From an uncultured Porphyromonadaceae bacterium (GTDB lineage: Bacteria; Bacteroidota; Bacteroidia; Bacteroidales; Muribaculaceae), in NCBI GenBank assembly GCA_937892215.1, contig CALAVE010000065.1, positions 1 through 64,000 on the forward strand: a DNA stretch of 64,000 bases. Direction: 5' to 3'. Positions 45,104 to 55,780 of this stretch are shown one piece after another. A program made the translations under genes and the position numbers. The notes under the pieces were generated by a model. That model saw nothing but the letters and a program-made list of their open reading frames with translations, was not told where the DNA came from and did no database searches. Each line of letters begins with the position of its first letter. The stretch's first letter is position 1.

Positions 45104-46213
45104 TTACTCCTCTGAGAACTGCATCAGATAAGCCTTGATGAACTCGTCTATATCTCCGTCCATCACACTGTTCACGTCACTTGTCTGATAATTAGTGCGG
45201 TGGTCTTTCACCCGGCGGTCATCGAACACATAACTCCTGATTTGGCTGCCCCATTCTATCTTTTTCTTGCTGTCTTCAATCTTGCGCTGCTCTTCACGCC
45301 TGTGTTCTAGCTCTTTGTTGTAAAGTATCGACTTCAGGTTGCGCAGCGCATTCTCCTTGTTCTTTGGCTGGTCGCGCGTTTCAGTGTTCTCCACCAGTAT
45401 TTCCTCTTCCTCACCTGTGTAGGGGTCTTTATACTGATATCTCACGCGCACACCACTCTCCACCTTGTTCACGTTCTGACCGCCGGCACCACCGCTGCGG
45501 AACGTATCCCACGATATGCGGGCCGGATCCAGAGTTATTTCTATCGTATCGTCCACAAGCGGAGTCACAAACACCGACGCGAACGATGTCATACGCTTAC
45601 CCTGGGCATTGTATGGCGACACACGCACAAGGCGGTGAACTCCGTTCTCGCTCTTGAGGTAGCCGAAGGCGAACGCTCCTTCCACACTGATGGTTACCGA
45701 TTTGATACCTGCCTCGTCACCATCCACCATATGCTCTATCGCGGTCTTGTAGCCGTGACGCTCGCACCAACGCAGATACAGACGCATCAGCATCGATGCC
45801 CAGTCTTGGCTCTCGGTTCCGCCTGCCCCTGAATTAATCTTCAGGATTGCGTCCATCTTGTCCTCCTCATGGCGGAGCATATTGCGAAGTTCCAGTTTTT
45901 CAGTCTTGTCAAGTGCCACAGCGTAGAGATTGTCCAGTTCGCTCTCGTCGATTACTCCTTCCTTCACAAAATCAAAACCTATAGCCACCTCATCCACAGC
46001 GCCCTGCACTTCTTTGCAGCTGTCTATCCAGAAGTGAAGCATCTTTATCTTCTTCATCTGAGCCTCGGCGGCTTTCTGATCCTGCCAGAAATCGGGCACA
46101 TGAGTGCGTAGTTCTTCCTCCTCAACCTCAATCTTCTTGCTGTCAATATCCAAGTATCGGCACAACGCCGTCACTCGCTCCTGTAACTCCTTTAACTGTT
46201 CTGTGGTTATCAT
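45104..46213 (-). CDS. prfB: Peptide chain release factor 2
   Basis: A 369-residue class-I release factor for UAA/UGA. GGQ lies at 244-246. The stop-codon tripeptide reads Ser199-Pro200-Tyr201 (VRVSPYNAQGKR) where E. coli has SPF. The reading frame is continuous: codons for CRYLDIDSKK span the place where many prfB genes have an in-frame UGA and +1 frameshift, so that autoregulation is absent. It lies 19 nt upstream of the argB-like gene and 3 nt after the acyl-CoA ligase. Confidence 0.97.
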   Translation of the reverse strand: MITTEQLKELQERVTALCRYLDIDSKKIEVEEEELRTHVPDFWQDQKAAEAQMKKIKMLHFWIDSCKEVQGAVDEVAIGFDFVKEGVIDESELDNLYAVALDKTEKLELRNMLRHEEDKMDAILKINSGAGGTESQDWASMLMRLYLRWCERHGYKTAIEHMVDGDEAGIKSVTISVEGAFAFGYLKSENGVHRLVRVSPYNAQGKRMTSFASVFVTPLVDDTIEITLDPARISWDTFRSGGAGGQNVNKVESGVRVRYQYKDPYTGEEEEILVENTETRDQPKNKENALRNLKSILYNKELEHRREEQRKIEDSKKKIEWGSQIRSYVFDDRRVKDHRTNYQTSDVNSVMDGDIDEFIKAYLMQFSEE

Positions 46214-46216
46214 CGT

Positions 46217-48052
46217 TTATTCTTGTTTTTTCCTGAAATCGTTGGCATACATAGCATCGATAAGCTTAGCGTATCGCTTGTTGATGACGGCACGACGTAT
46301 CTTTAGCGTATTTGTCAGTTCTCCGCTCTCCATCGTAAACGCGCGCGGCAGCAGCACAAACCGCTTAATCTGCTCATACTCCGCCAGGTCGCTCTGATAG
46401 CCGTTGATGCGTTTCTCTATCATATCTCGAACCTCGGAATTGTTCACCAAGTCCTCATCACTGCGCCATTCAATCTTTTTCTTAGCGGCAAACGCTTTCA
46501 GTTCTTCAAACGACGGTACAATAAGAGCCGAAACATATTTTTTGCCGTCGCCTATTACAGCCACCTGCTCTATGTACTTATCCTGGCCGAGCATCGTTTC
46601 CAGCACCTGGGGCGCGATGTACTTACCGTTGCTCGTCTTGAACATATCTTTCAGACGCTCTGTCAGCACCAGTTGGCCCGTCTCGGTCAGTTCGCCGCAG
46701 TCTCCGGTATGGAACCATCCGTCAGGCTCCAGCACCTTCGCTGTCTCCTCAGGCATATTGTAGTAACCCTGCATCACAGTGGGGCCTTTCACAAGTATCT
46801 CATTGTTCTCGCCTATTTTAACCTCTATGTCGGGAATTGGCTCGCCAACGGTGCCCAGTTCCCACCCGGTTTGCCTATAGAAACTCACCGATGCGTTTGT
46901 CTCGCTCAGTCCGTAGCCTATAGTAATATCCACGCCCACTGCGCGCAGCAGTTCGGTGATATTGTCGCTCAGCATCGCGCCGGCCGTGGGGAACATCTTG
47001 GAGTTGTCCACGCCAATAGCGTGACGCAACTTGGAATACACTTTCTTTTCGTAATACTGATACTCTTTTTCCACCAGTGCCGGGACTTTCTTGCCAAGAC
47101 GCAGATACTTCACGTTGCGGCTCTTACCCACCGATATGGCACGCTTAATCAGCATTTTCACCACAGGTGTGGCCGTTGCCACATTGTCCATAATGGCCGT
47201 GTAAACTTTCTCCCAGAATCGGGGAACGCTGCACATGTAATTCGGCCTTATTTCGCGCACCGCACGCTGAATGTCCTTCGTGTCGGTGTTAATGGCCACT
47301 CTTATGCCCTTAGTCAGGCAAACCAAGGTCCACCCAAGCTCAAACACATGGCTAAACGGTAAGAAACTTAGCGAAACGTCAGTTCGGGCATCGAGGAACG
47401 GCATACACCTTATGTGATTGTCCATTGCGGCACACATATTGCTGTGGCTCAGCATCACGCCCTTAGGCACGCCTGTGGTCCCCGAGGTGTATATCAGATA
47501 CATCAGGTCCGACGGGTCGCCGGCCATCTGCCGCTTAAGCAATGCCACGCGCTCGTCCTCCTCTACATTCTCACCACCGGCAAGCCACTGCTGCCATGTG
47601 AGGCTTTCGTGATCATCGCTCGCGCGAACCACCGATGGGTTCAGCGTCACTATCAACTCAAGTCGAGGACACGAATCTTTAATAGCGCGGGCAATGTCGT
47701 ACTGACGTTGCTCTCCCACAAAGAGAATCGTGGCCCCAGAGTCGTTCACTATATATGCGGCCTCGTCCTTGCTGCTCGTGGCGTAGATAGGGACCGGCAC
47801 CGCACGGTTATAGAATGCGGCAAAGTGTGTCACCAGCACTTCGTGGCAGTTATTTGTGAATATGGCAATCTTGCCTTGTTCTTTCACTCCGCAACGGTAC
47901 ATTGCTATTGCTTCAAGTTCTATTTCACTCTTGAAACCCACCCACGACAGCGATGTCCACTCTCCGCTCTCATAATCGCGGTAGCGAAGAGCCTCGCGCT
48001 CACCATAGTGACGAGCGTGACGGTGTACTAAGTTAACAAATTCATTTACCAT
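46217..48052 (-). CDS. Long-chain acyl-CoA synthetase (AMP-forming)
   Basis: A 611-residue ANL-superfamily ligase of the bacterial FadD/FAA1 type, activating fatty acids with ATP and CoA. The P-loop is LIYTSGTTGVPKGVMLSHSN and GYGLSETNAS is the A5 motif. GWFHTGDCGEL and the terminal lysine region (LTNTLKIRRAVI) are present. It is probably transcribed with prfB, 3 nt downstream. Confidence 0.94.
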   Translation of the reverse strand: MVNEFVNLVHRHARHYGEREALRYRDYESGEWTSLSWVGFKSEIELEAIAMYRCGVKEQGKIAIFTNNCHEVLVTHFAAFYNRAVPVPIYATSSKDEAAYIVNDSGATILFVGEQRQYDIARAIKDSCPRLELIVTLNPSVVRASDDHESLTWQQWLAGGENVEEDERVALLKRQMAGDPSDLMYLIYTSGTTGVPKGVMLSHSNMCAAMDNHIRCMPFLDARTDVSLSFLPFSHVFELGWTLVCLTKGIRVAINTDTKDIQRAVREIRPNYMCSVPRFWEKVYTAIMDNVATATPVVKMLIKRAISVGKSRNVKYLRLGKKVPALVEKEYQYYEKKVYSKLRHAIGVDNSKMFPTAGAMLSDNITELLRAVGVDITIGYGLSETNASVSFYRQTGWELGTVGEPIPDIEVKIGENNEILVKGPTVMQGYYNMPEETAKVLEPDGWFHTGDCGELTETGQLVLTERLKDMFKTSNGKYIAPQVLETMLGQDKYIEQVAVIGDGKKYVSALIVPSFEELKAFAAKKKIEWRSDEDLVNNSEVRDMIEKRINGYQSDLAEYEQIKRFVLLPRAFTMESGELTNTLKIRRAVINKRYAKLIDAMYANDFRKKQE

Positions 48053-48116
48053 AGTTATGCTTTTTTGATTTTTGCCTTTTCTTGTCAGTAAGCCATCAGG
48101 GGCTTATCGTGCATAG

Positions 48117-50201
48117 TTAATTGCGCTTTTTGTTGCGGCGCTCCTGCTCCTTGAGCATAGCCTGCTGCTGACGCTGCGCCTCCTCAAGTCGGGCCATAAA
48201 CCCGCTTTTTTTCTTAGGCTTTTTAGCGTTTTCGGCCATCTTCGCCCTCACTTTCTCCTCACTGACAAAGGCGCGGCAGGCGTAAGTCTGTATGATGGTT
48301 ATCAGCAACGACACAAAGTAATAGTAGCTCAAGCCCGATGCGTAGTTGTTGAAGAACACCAGGAACATGATGGGCATCAGATACATCATCCATTTCATGC
48401 CCGGCATCGCCTGAGACTGCTGCTGCGACTGCATAGTCAGGTAAGTGTACGCGATGTTTGTCACCGTCATCAGCAAGCAGAACAGGCTCAGGTGGTTACC
48501 GAAGTAGTTGGTCACAAACGGTATCTGCCCGCTCCAGCGCACTATTGCGTCGGGGGCCGATAGGTCCTGAGCCCACAAGAACGATTGCCCTCGCAATTCT
48601 ATGCACGACGGGAAGAACGTGAACATAGCAATCAGGATAGGCATCTGTAGTAACATCGGCAAGCATCCGCCCATGGGATTTGCCCCGGCACGGCTATAGA
48701 GTTCCATCGTCTTCTGCTGGCGCTTGAGCGCGTCGGCTTGGTCGGGATACTTATCGTTTATCGCCTTAATGTCCGGCGCTAGCAGGCGCATCTTAGCCTG
48801 AGACATATAACTCTTGAAAGTGAACGGCGACAGCACTATCTTGATTATTATGGTCAGCACCAGGATAATAATTCCATAGTTGGCGATATACTTGCCCAGC
48901 CAGTTGAATATAGGAATTATCACACCAGTGTTTATCCAGCGGAACAGTTTCCAGCCGAGCGGTATCAGGTGCGTGAGTTTCAGATCCTCGTCGGGCGAAT
49001 ACTTGTCGTACGACGACAGCACGTGATACTTGTTCGGGCCAAGATAGAAGTGGAACGACGCCGGATTGGGATTCTCCGAGCTGTATTCCAGCTGCGACGT
49101 TATGCTCATCGTCTTCAGGTAATCGGCATATTCGGGACTGTCTTTCGATATCTCGTCGCTCTGCATCTGGCCGCCCACGAAATAGGAGTCGGCTATGAGC
49201 GCGGCGCTGAAGAACTGGTTCTTGGTCGAGAACCACTTGATGCGGTCCTGCACGTCCTTGCTGTCACTTCCGCTCTCCTTCAGGTATTTCACGTCACCGT
49301 CCTTGCCGGCATACTTGAAATAGATGGCGCTGTTGCGTTCCTCAAACATTTTTCCCTCTTCATGACGAGCCATTTTTTGGGTCCAGTTGAAGTCCATAAT
49401 GGTGATGTTGGTGGGAATCACATTGGTCATCTTTTCCTGCACCACTTCCATCTTCACCATGTAGCTGCCGGGAATCAGCGTGTAACGCAAGCCCCACTTG
49501 GCTCCACCGTCCAGATTAAGGCTCATCAGCACGGTGCTGTCGTTAATCTGCTCGGGGATGAAATAGAAATCTTTTGTATCGAACCGCTGCGAATTTGTGT
49601 TCAGTGTGAAACTGTAGTTATTGTCTTCCGGCGTGAACACGTCCACGTTAGGCGCGTTATAAGCCTTGTAGCCCAGCAAAGTAGCGCGGGAAATCACACC
49701 GCCCTTGCTGCTCAGTTCCAGCCTGAGTGAATCGTTTGCAATAGTTATGGTTTCGGCTTTTCCGCTAAGGTGCGAGGCGAACGCGCCATTGCGCACATAT
49801 CCTTCCACCAGCTCACGCAGTTTGTTAATAGCAGTGTTCTGAACCTTCGCATCGAGTTTTCCTGTCGTTTCCATCGAAGCCAGGCTTACCACCTTGCCGT
49901 CAACGGTCACTTCGCCTTCAACCCCGCCACCGCTCATACGTAGGCTAACGCCTTCCGCGTTCAGCGAATGAGTGGATGTATCGCCATACTGAGCCAGCAC
50001 GGCCTTTATTGCGTTCAAGTCTTCGGCGCTGAGCGTATCAGCCTCTGCCACAACTGCCTGATTCTTCTTGGCTTGCTCCACTTTTTCAGCTTGTGCGCGG
50101 CGCTGCTCGGCAAGTTGCTCCTCCGATGGTTTGTTAAGCCACATGAACCCGGTAATTACCAGACACATGAGTATCAATCCTGTGATTGTGTTTTTATCCA
50201 T
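48117..50201 (-). CDS. yidC: Membrane protein insertase YidC
   Basis: A 694-residue insertase of the Gram-negative type. It has an N-terminal anchor (about 6-23), a periplasmic beta-supersandwich (about 60-430) and a five-segment catalytic core (about 435-640) with the FTFKSYMSQAKMRLLAPDI cytoplasmic loop and ANPMGGCLPMLLQMPI. A strongly basic tail follows (KKPKKKSGF...RRNKKRN) that may contact ribosomes. pyrG directly upstream is the usual Bacteroidetes arrangement. Confidence 0.97.
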   Translation of the reverse strand: MDKNTITGLILMCLVITGFMWLNKPSEEQLAEQRRAQAEKVEQAKKNQAVVAEADTLSAEDLNAIKAVLAQYGDTSTHSLNAEGVSLRMSGGGVEGEVTVDGKVVSLASMETTGKLDAKVQNTAINKLRELVEGYVRNGAFASHLSGKAETITIANDSLRLELSSKGGVISRATLLGYKAYNAPNVDVFTPEDNNYSFTLNTNSQRFDTKDFYFIPEQINDSTVLMSLNLDGGAKWGLRYTLIPGSYMVKMEVVQEKMTNVIPTNITIMDFNWTQKMARHEEGKMFEERNSAIYFKYAGKDGDVKYLKESGSDSKDVQDRIKWFSTKNQFFSAALIADSYFVGGQMQSDEISKDSPEYADYLKTMSITSQLEYSSENPNPASFHFYLGPNKYHVLSSYDKYSPDEDLKLTHLIPLGWKLFRWINTGVIIPIFNWLGKYIANYGIIILVLTIIIKIVLSPFTFKSYMSQAKMRLLAPDIKAINDKYPDQADALKRQQKTMELYSRAGANPMGGCLPMLLQMPILIAMFTFFPSCIELRGQSFLWAQDLSAPDAIVRWSGQIPFVTNYFGNHLSLFCLLMTVTNIAYTYLTMQSQQQSQAMPGMKWMMYLMPIMFLVFFNNYASGLSYYYFVSLLITIIQTYACRAFVSEEKVRAKMAENAKKPKKKSGFMARLEEAQRQQQAMLKEQERRNKKRN

Positions 50202-50266
50202 TTCGTATAATTCTTTTTTTAGTTTCTTATTTCAGTTTGTATTTCTGTCATTACCCGCCTAACGCA

Positions 50267-51904
50267 CTATTGTTCAGCAGATGACGCATCGCGTTCGCTA
50301 CCATATTTTATTGCGGCACGCACAAAGTCCATAAACAGCGGATGCGGCGAAAGCACGGTGCTGCTGTACTCGGGGTGATACTGCGTACCCACATACCACC
50401 GCTTGTCGGGCATTTCCACTACCTCCACCAGATGGCTCTGAGGATTCTCGCCCACACATTTCAGCCCTGCCTGCTCCATCACTTCGCGGTATTCGTTGTT
50501 AAACTCGTAACGATGACGGTGGCGCTCCTCTATCTCAGTCTTTCCATAGGCTTCTGCAACTCGGCTACCGGGACGCAAATGGCATGCGTATGCACCAAGT
50601 CGCATAGTCCCGCCCATGTTAGTAATGCTCTTCTGCTCTTCCATCAGGTCTATCACGTTGTGAGCTGTCAGCGGATCCAGTTCCGCGCTGTTAGCGTCGC
50701 TCATACCAAGCACGTTTCGCGCAAACTCTATCACCATGCACTGCATACCCAGGCAGATTCCGAACGTGGGAATATCGTTCTCGCGACACCACTTCAAGGC
50801 CACAAACTTGCCTTCCGTTCCGCGCTGCCCGAAGCCAGGCGCAACCACCACGCCATCCAGTCCGCTAAGTTTCTCGGCCACGTTTCCGTCGGTCAGGCTT
50901 TCCGAACTTATGTAGCGCAGTTTCAGCTTCCTGTCGTTATACGTGCATGCCTGGAATAGCGACTCATCTATCGACTTATAGGCATCCTGCAGTTCCACGT
51001 ACTTGCCCACGAGGCCTATTCGCACCTCTTCAGTGGCTTCGCGCATCTGGTTCAGGAATTTGTTCCACCGCGCCAAGTCGGGTTCTCCACTGTAAGGAGT
51101 TCCGGTTTTTTCCAGTATCAGTGTGTCTAAGTGCTGACGGTGCATATTCAGAGGTACTTCGTATATGCTGGGAACGTCCACGCTCTGAGTCACAGCGCCC
51201 TCACGCACATTACAGAACTGCGCCACCTTGTGACACACCGCCTGGGGTATCTCTTTCTCAGTGCGTAGCACCAGTATGTCGGGCTGGATTCCCACTTGTT
51301 GCAGCAGTTTCACTGAGTGCTGCGTGGGCTTTGTCTTCAGCTCTGCCGCCGCGCGGATATATGGCACATAGGTCAGGTGTACGCACACACACTTGTCGCC
51401 AAGTTCCCATTTCAACTGGCGCACTGCTTCCAGGAACGGAAGCGACTCTATGTCACCCACTGTGCCGCCAATTTCAGTAATAACGAAATCAAAATCTCCG
51501 GTTTCACCCAGTCGCTTCACGCAGCTCTTGATTTCGTCAGTGATATGCGGAATAATCTGCACTGTCTTTCCCAGGTAATCGCCTCTCCGCTCCTTATCTA
51601 TCACGCTCTGATACACTCGGCCGGTGGTGATATTGTTGGCTCGCGTTGTCTTGATATTCGTAAATCGTTCATAGTGACCCAAGTCCAGGTCTGCCTCATG
51701 CCCATCCACCGTCACATAGCACTCTCCGTGCTCGTACGGGTTCAGCGTTCCGGGGTCTATATTGATGTATGGGTCAAATTTCTGTATCGTCACGTTAAAT
51801 CCTCGCGAAAGCAGCAAGCGAGCTATCGACGAAGATATAATGCCTTTACCGAGCGAAGACACCACCCCGCCGGTCACAAATATATATCTCGTTTCTTTAG
51901 CCAT
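50267..51904 (-). CDS. pyrG: CTP synthase
   Basis: This 545-residue enzyme aminates UTP to CTP with glutamine. The synthetase domain (about 1-270) opens YIFVTGGVVSSLGKGI and contains EIGGTVGDIES. The glutaminase domain (about 295-540) has the nucleophile in GICLGMQ (about Cys384) and a C-terminal QYHPEYSS. I start at the ATG at 51904 (MAKETRY); another ATG two codons earlier is possible. A TAATTTTG box lies at 51980-51973. Confidence 0.97.
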   Translation of the reverse strand: MAKETRYIFVTGGVVSSLGKGIISSSIARLLLSRGFNVTIQKFDPYINIDPGTLNPYEHGECYVTVDGHEADLDLGHYERFTNIKTTRANNITTGRVYQSVIDKERRGDYLGKTVQIIPHITDEIKSCVKRLGETGDFDFVITEIGGTVGDIESLPFLEAVRQLKWELGDKCVCVHLTYVPYIRAAAELKTKPTQHSVKLLQQVGIQPDILVLRTEKEIPQAVCHKVAQFCNVREGAVTQSVDVPSIYEVPLNMHRQHLDTLILEKTGTPYSGEPDLARWNKFLNQMREATEEVRIGLVGKYVELQDAYKSIDESLFQACTYNDRKLKLRYISSESLTDGNVAEKLSGLDGVVVAPGFGQRGTEGKFVALKWCRENDIPTFGICLGMQCMVIEFARNVLGMSDANSAELDPLTAHNVIDLMEEQKSITNMGGTMRLGAYACHLRPGSRVAEAYGKTEIEERHRHRYEFNNEYREVMEQAGLKCVGENPQSHLVEVVEMPDKRWYVGTQYHPEYSSTVLSPHPLFMDFVRAAIKYGSERDASSAEQ

Positions 51905-51910
51905 ATTCAT

Positions 51911-52253
51911 TCACTCTGTTATCTGCATCTGCCATGTGCCCAAACCACACGACACAATTAACCAATATCCTGCAAAATTAGCAATAATTCTTCATATAAC
52001 ACCCATTTATTTTGCAATCCCCGGTTATTTTCGCCTCACAAAAGCACCAACATCACTATTTTTCAATACATTACGGCCGACAAAATATTTTCACAGCATC
52101 ATCATGATTGAACCAAACCACATTTCGCCGCTCACTCGCCACGGCAGGCCTTGCCACAACCCTCCAAAAACCACATTATCACACTCTCTAAGCACTCATA
52201 GACAATAAAACAGTACTTATTCCGTTTATTCTAAAAATATATAACGCAAACTC
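51911..52253. other. Intergenic region between divergent pyrG and porU-1
   Basis: About 340 bp with a -7 box for pyrG (TAATTTTG, minus, 51980-51973). I found no good TAnnTTTG box for the plus-strand porU homologue, and nothing else that looks coding or structured. Confidence 0.55.
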
Positions 52254-55200
52254 ATGAACACATTTAGTTTCAGACTAAAATCATACATACTGGCTTTACT
52301 CTTCGCAGCGATTGCCCTCCAGTCCCATGCGTTCAGTCCCGAACGCTACGCAGCCAACTCCAAGCTGTCGTCCGGAACGTGGATCAAACTACGGGTTACT
52401 GAAAGCGGCATCTACCAGATTTCGGCGGCCGACGCGCAGAAATGGGGACTCGGCGACCTGCGGAACGTTAAAATTTATGGGTACGGTGGCGCTCAGCTTA
52501 GCGAAGTGCTTCTCAGTTCACAGCCCGATGACTTGCCGGCTGTTCCGGTAGTAAGGACCGACGACAGAATCCTGTTTTACGCGCAGGGACCCACTTCGTG
52601 GCGCATCAACGCTCCAGCCATTGAAATAGCTCAGCTTCAGCACCCTTATGCCACAGCGGGATACTATTTTGTCACTAATAATGCTTCAGAGCCCGACGGA
52701 CAGGTTTCCCTGGCCACCAACACCGTGACGGATTCCGAGCCAATCACCACATTCACAGGTCGCACTTACCATGAGCAGGAACTAATCAACCCCGGCGAAA
52801 CCGGACGTGACTTTCTGGGCGAAGATTTCAGATACAATACCTCCCAGTCGTTCAATTTCTCACTTCCGGGCCTTGTGGACGGTGGCACAATTACCGCGAT
52901 GACTTATTTTGCGGCTAAGACCATCAACGTTTCGGGTAAACTCGCTTTCCAGTACAACGGCAACAACCTGCCGCCATCGTCGGATGAAGGCGACCTCATC
53001 AATTACGTGTCTTCCAAGAGCGATGGACTGGCTCACACGCACTACAACACTAAAGCGCTGGCGAAAACTTTTACACTGCCGGCCGGTTCTAAGGATGTAA
53101 CCTACACAGTAAACTTCACTCCAGCCGGGACCGTGGTGCTCGCAAGGCTGAATTTCATCACGCTCAACTACCCTCGCCGCTTAGACCTTTCAGACGGATT
53201 CCTGTCGTTCGGCTTCAGATACGGCGAGACGTCCAACGCAGTTAGACTGAGCAACACTTCGCAGGACACACACATCTGGGACGTGACCAACGCTTGGGAA
53301 ATAATTGAAATGAATGCGCAGCACAGCGGCGGGAACACAACATTCTCACCCGTCGCAGGAGGCTACCGCGAATACGTGGCATTCAACGAGAACGCGTCAT
53401 TCCCCACCCCGTCGCTCGTGGGAACAATCTCTAACCAGGACCTGCACGGGCAACCGACGCCCGACATGATTATCATCACCCACAGCGCATACATGGCACA
53501 GGCTCAACGCATCGCACAGATGCACGAGCAAGTGGACCGGATGCGCGTTCTGGTCGTGGACCAAGAACAGGTGTTCAACGAATTTTCATCGGGAACCCCC
53601 GATTTCATGGCCTATCGCTGGCTATGCAAAATGTTCTACGACAGGGGAGCCGACGATGCGGGACACCGTCTGGGATACTTGATGCTCATGGGTAACGGCT
53701 CTTTCGACAACCGCCAGATTTCCGACAACGTTAAGGCTATAGCCTACCCCATGCTGCTCACATGGCAAAGCACCCAGAGTAGCGACGAGAATTATTCCTA
53801 CACGACCGACGACCCCTTGACCATTCTGGCCGACGGTTCCGGCACAAACTGGGGCACAGGCTCGCTCTCAATGGACATTTCGGTGGGACGATTCCCCGTA
53901 AAAAACGAGGCTGAAGCCAGAATAGCCACCAATAAGCTTATAAACTACGTCACCAAGCCCGACTACGGCGCATGGAAGACTAATTCGCTCAATATTGCCG
54001 ACGACGGTGACCAGGCACGCCACATGGAACAAGCCGAGGATGTAATATCCTACGCTCGCGCCAACAATGGTGACGACATACTATTCAACCGCGTCTATAT
54101 CGATGCTTTCACCAATCAGAGCACCGGAGGCGGCAGGTTCTATCCCGAGGCACGCGCAAAGATGTTCCGACTACTCAGCGAAGGTGTGGTGTGGTGGAAC
54201 TACACCGGCCACGCAAGTCCCACCGGATGGACAGGCGACGGACTGCTCACCAGGGCTGACGTAACGGGCAATCTGTTCTATCGCCACCTGCCCATCCTTT
54301 ATGCCGCCACCTGCGAATTCACGCGATTCGACGCCACCGCCGAATCAAGCGGCGAAAACATCTTCCTCAACTCACAGGGTGGTGCCATTGCGGTGGTTTG
54401 TCCACCGCGCCTGGTTTACATTGAGCAGAACGGCCCGCTCAACAATGCCGTGGCCCGATATATGTTCGCCACCGACGATAGCGGTCTCCCCATGAGGATA
54501 GGCGACATTATCCGCAACGGAAAGAACAAGAACAAGGGCGGAACTAACGACAGGAAATACTTCCTCTTCGGCGACCCGGCCATGAGACCGGCCTACCCCA
54601 CGCTCAAGGCCGTGGTTGAGACCATTAACGGAAATGCCGTGGACCCCGACAATATGCCCACCTTCATGGCTCGCCAGACCATTGAGGTAGCCGGACACAT
54701 CCAGGACATAGACGGCAATCTCTCTCAGGACTTTAGCGGTTCACTCGTGGCTACGCTCTACGACTGCGAGGCCGCTGTGTCAACTCACGGATACGGAACC
54801 GACGGTAAAATTTTCTCATACAACGACCGCTCCACAAGGCTTGCAGTCACGGTGGACACTGTGAAACAAGGACGTTTCAACTTGCGCATCACCATTCCGT
54901 CGGAGGTTATCGCCCTGACTAACGACTACTTGCCTTCGCTCATCAACCTTTATGCCTACAACTCTAAGGACAGCACCGAGGCAAGGGGCAGTAACAGCGA
55001 TTTCTACATCTACGGATATGACGAGACCATAACAACCGACAACGAAGGACCCGACATAGAGTTCCTGGGGCTCAACTCGCAGGCATTTACCGACGGCGAC
55101 AACGTGAACGAGTCTCCGCTCGTAATCGCAACCATCAGCGACAAGTCCGGACTCAATTTCTCCAATGCCGGAATAGGACATGAACTGACCATCACCATCG

Positions 55201-55706
55201 ACGACAACACGTCGTTCACCGATGTCACCACACGCTACACACCGTCGTCGGCAACTCAGGGAACGCGCGGCTCCATCACCTATCCGCTTAGCGGGCTCGC
55301 GCAAGGGCAGCACACACTCACGCTCAAGGCATGGGACGTTTACAACAACCTGTCAACCAAGACAATCACATTCAACGTCGTGAATGGGCTCAAACCCGAG
55401 ATTGCCGACGTGTACTGCGATGCAAACCCCGCAAGTGTAGATGCCAACTTCTACATCAAGCACAACAGGCCCGATGCCACGCTCAACGTGACACTGCAGA
55501 TTTTCGACCTTATGGGACGCCTCGTGTGGACCACCTCGCAGCAGGGTAAGAGCGATATGTTCACATCGTTCCCCATCAACTGGGACCTCACTGACCTGAG
55601 TGGCTCACGCGTTCCGCGCGGCATCTACATCTACCGCGCCGCCATTTCCACCGACGGCATCCAGGAATCCACCAAAGCCAAGAAGATAGCCGTAACGGCT
55701 CAGTAA
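52254..55706 (+). CDS. PorU-type type IX secretion sortase, homologue 1 (peptidase C25)
   Basis: A 1150-residue secreted C25 peptidase of the PorU type. A signal peptide (about 1-26) precedes beta-rich N-terminal domains with KIYGYGGAQLSEVL. The gingipain-like catalytic domain (about 405-770) has His653 in YTGHAS and Cys687 in ATCEFTRFD, 34 residues apart as in P. gingivalis PorU. The C-terminus (QIFDLMGRLVW...WDLTDLSG...GIYIYRA) is a FlgD/sorting-type Ig domain. PorU cleaves the sorting tails of type IX cargo and links cargo to A-LPS. A second copy lies at 59245-62706, so which one is the housekeeping sortase is open. Confidence 0.9.
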   Translation: MNTFSFRLKSYILALLFAAIALQSHAFSPERYAANSKLSSGTWIKLRVTESGIYQISAADAQKWGLGDLRNVKIYGYGGAQLSEVLLSSQPDDLPAVPVVRTDDRILFYAQGPTSWRINAPAIEIAQLQHPYATAGYYFVTNNASEPDGQVSLATNTVTDSEPITTFTGRTYHEQELINPGETGRDFLGEDFRYNTSQSFNFSLPGLVDGGTITAMTYFAAKTINVSGKLAFQYNGNNLPPSSDEGDLINYVSSKSDGLAHTHYNTKALAKTFTLPAGSKDVTYTVNFTPAGTVVLARLNFITLNYPRRLDLSDGFLSFGFRYGETSNAVRLSNTSQDTHIWDVTNAWEIIEMNAQHSGGNTTFSPVAGGYREYVAFNENASFPTPSLVGTISNQDLHGQPTPDMIIITHSAYMAQAQRIAQMHEQVDRMRVLVVDQEQVFNEFSSGTPDFMAYRWLCKMFYDRGADDAGHRLGYLMLMGNGSFDNRQISDNVKAIAYPMLLTWQSTQSSDENYSYTTDDPLTILADGSGTNWGTGSLSMDISVGRFPVKNEAEARIATNKLINYVTKPDYGAWKTNSLNIADDGDQARHMEQAEDVISYARANNGDDILFNRVYIDAFTNQSTGGGRFYPEARAKMFRLLSEGVVWWNYTGHASPTGWTGDGLLTRADVTGNLFYRHLPILYAATCEFTRFDATAESSGENIFLNSQGGAIAVVCPPRLVYIEQNGPLNNAVARYMFATDDSGLPMRIGDIIRNGKNKNKGGTNDRKYFLFGDPAMRPAYPTLKAVVETINGNAVDPDNMPTFMARQTIEVAGHIQDIDGNLSQDFSGSLVATLYDCEAAVSTHGYGTDGKIFSYNDRSTRLAVTVDTVKQGRFNLRITIPSEVIALTNDYLPSLINLYAYNSKDSTEARGSNSDFYIYGYDETITTDNEGPDIEFLGLNSQAFTDGDNVNESPLVIATISDKSGLNFSNAGIGHELTITIDDNTSFTDVTTRYTPSSATQGTRGSITYPLSGLAQGQHTLTLKAWDVYNNLSTKTITFNVVNGLKPEIADVYCDANPASVDANFYIKHNRPDATLNVTLQIFDLMGRLVWTTSQQGKSDMFTSFPINWDLTDLSGSRVPRGIYIYRAAISTDGIQESTKAKKIAVTAQ

Positions 55707-55727
55707 CCCAAGGTATCAAGACAAATT

Positions 55728-55762
55728 TAGTGGCGGAACCCACACAGGTCACCGCCACTAAT
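55728..55762. terminator. Bidirectional terminator
   Basis: TTAGTGGCGG (55728-55737) pairs perfectly with CCGCCACTAA (55753-55762), flanked by AAAT on the left and TTTATT on the right. It separates porU-1 from the convergent dockerin gene. Confidence 0.75.
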
Positions 55763-55780
55763 TTATTATCTCAGATAAAC

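Noticed and set aside
45104..46213. Programmed +1 frameshift in prfB
   Set aside because: The frame is continuous from the ATG, with no in-frame UGA near codon 20-26.
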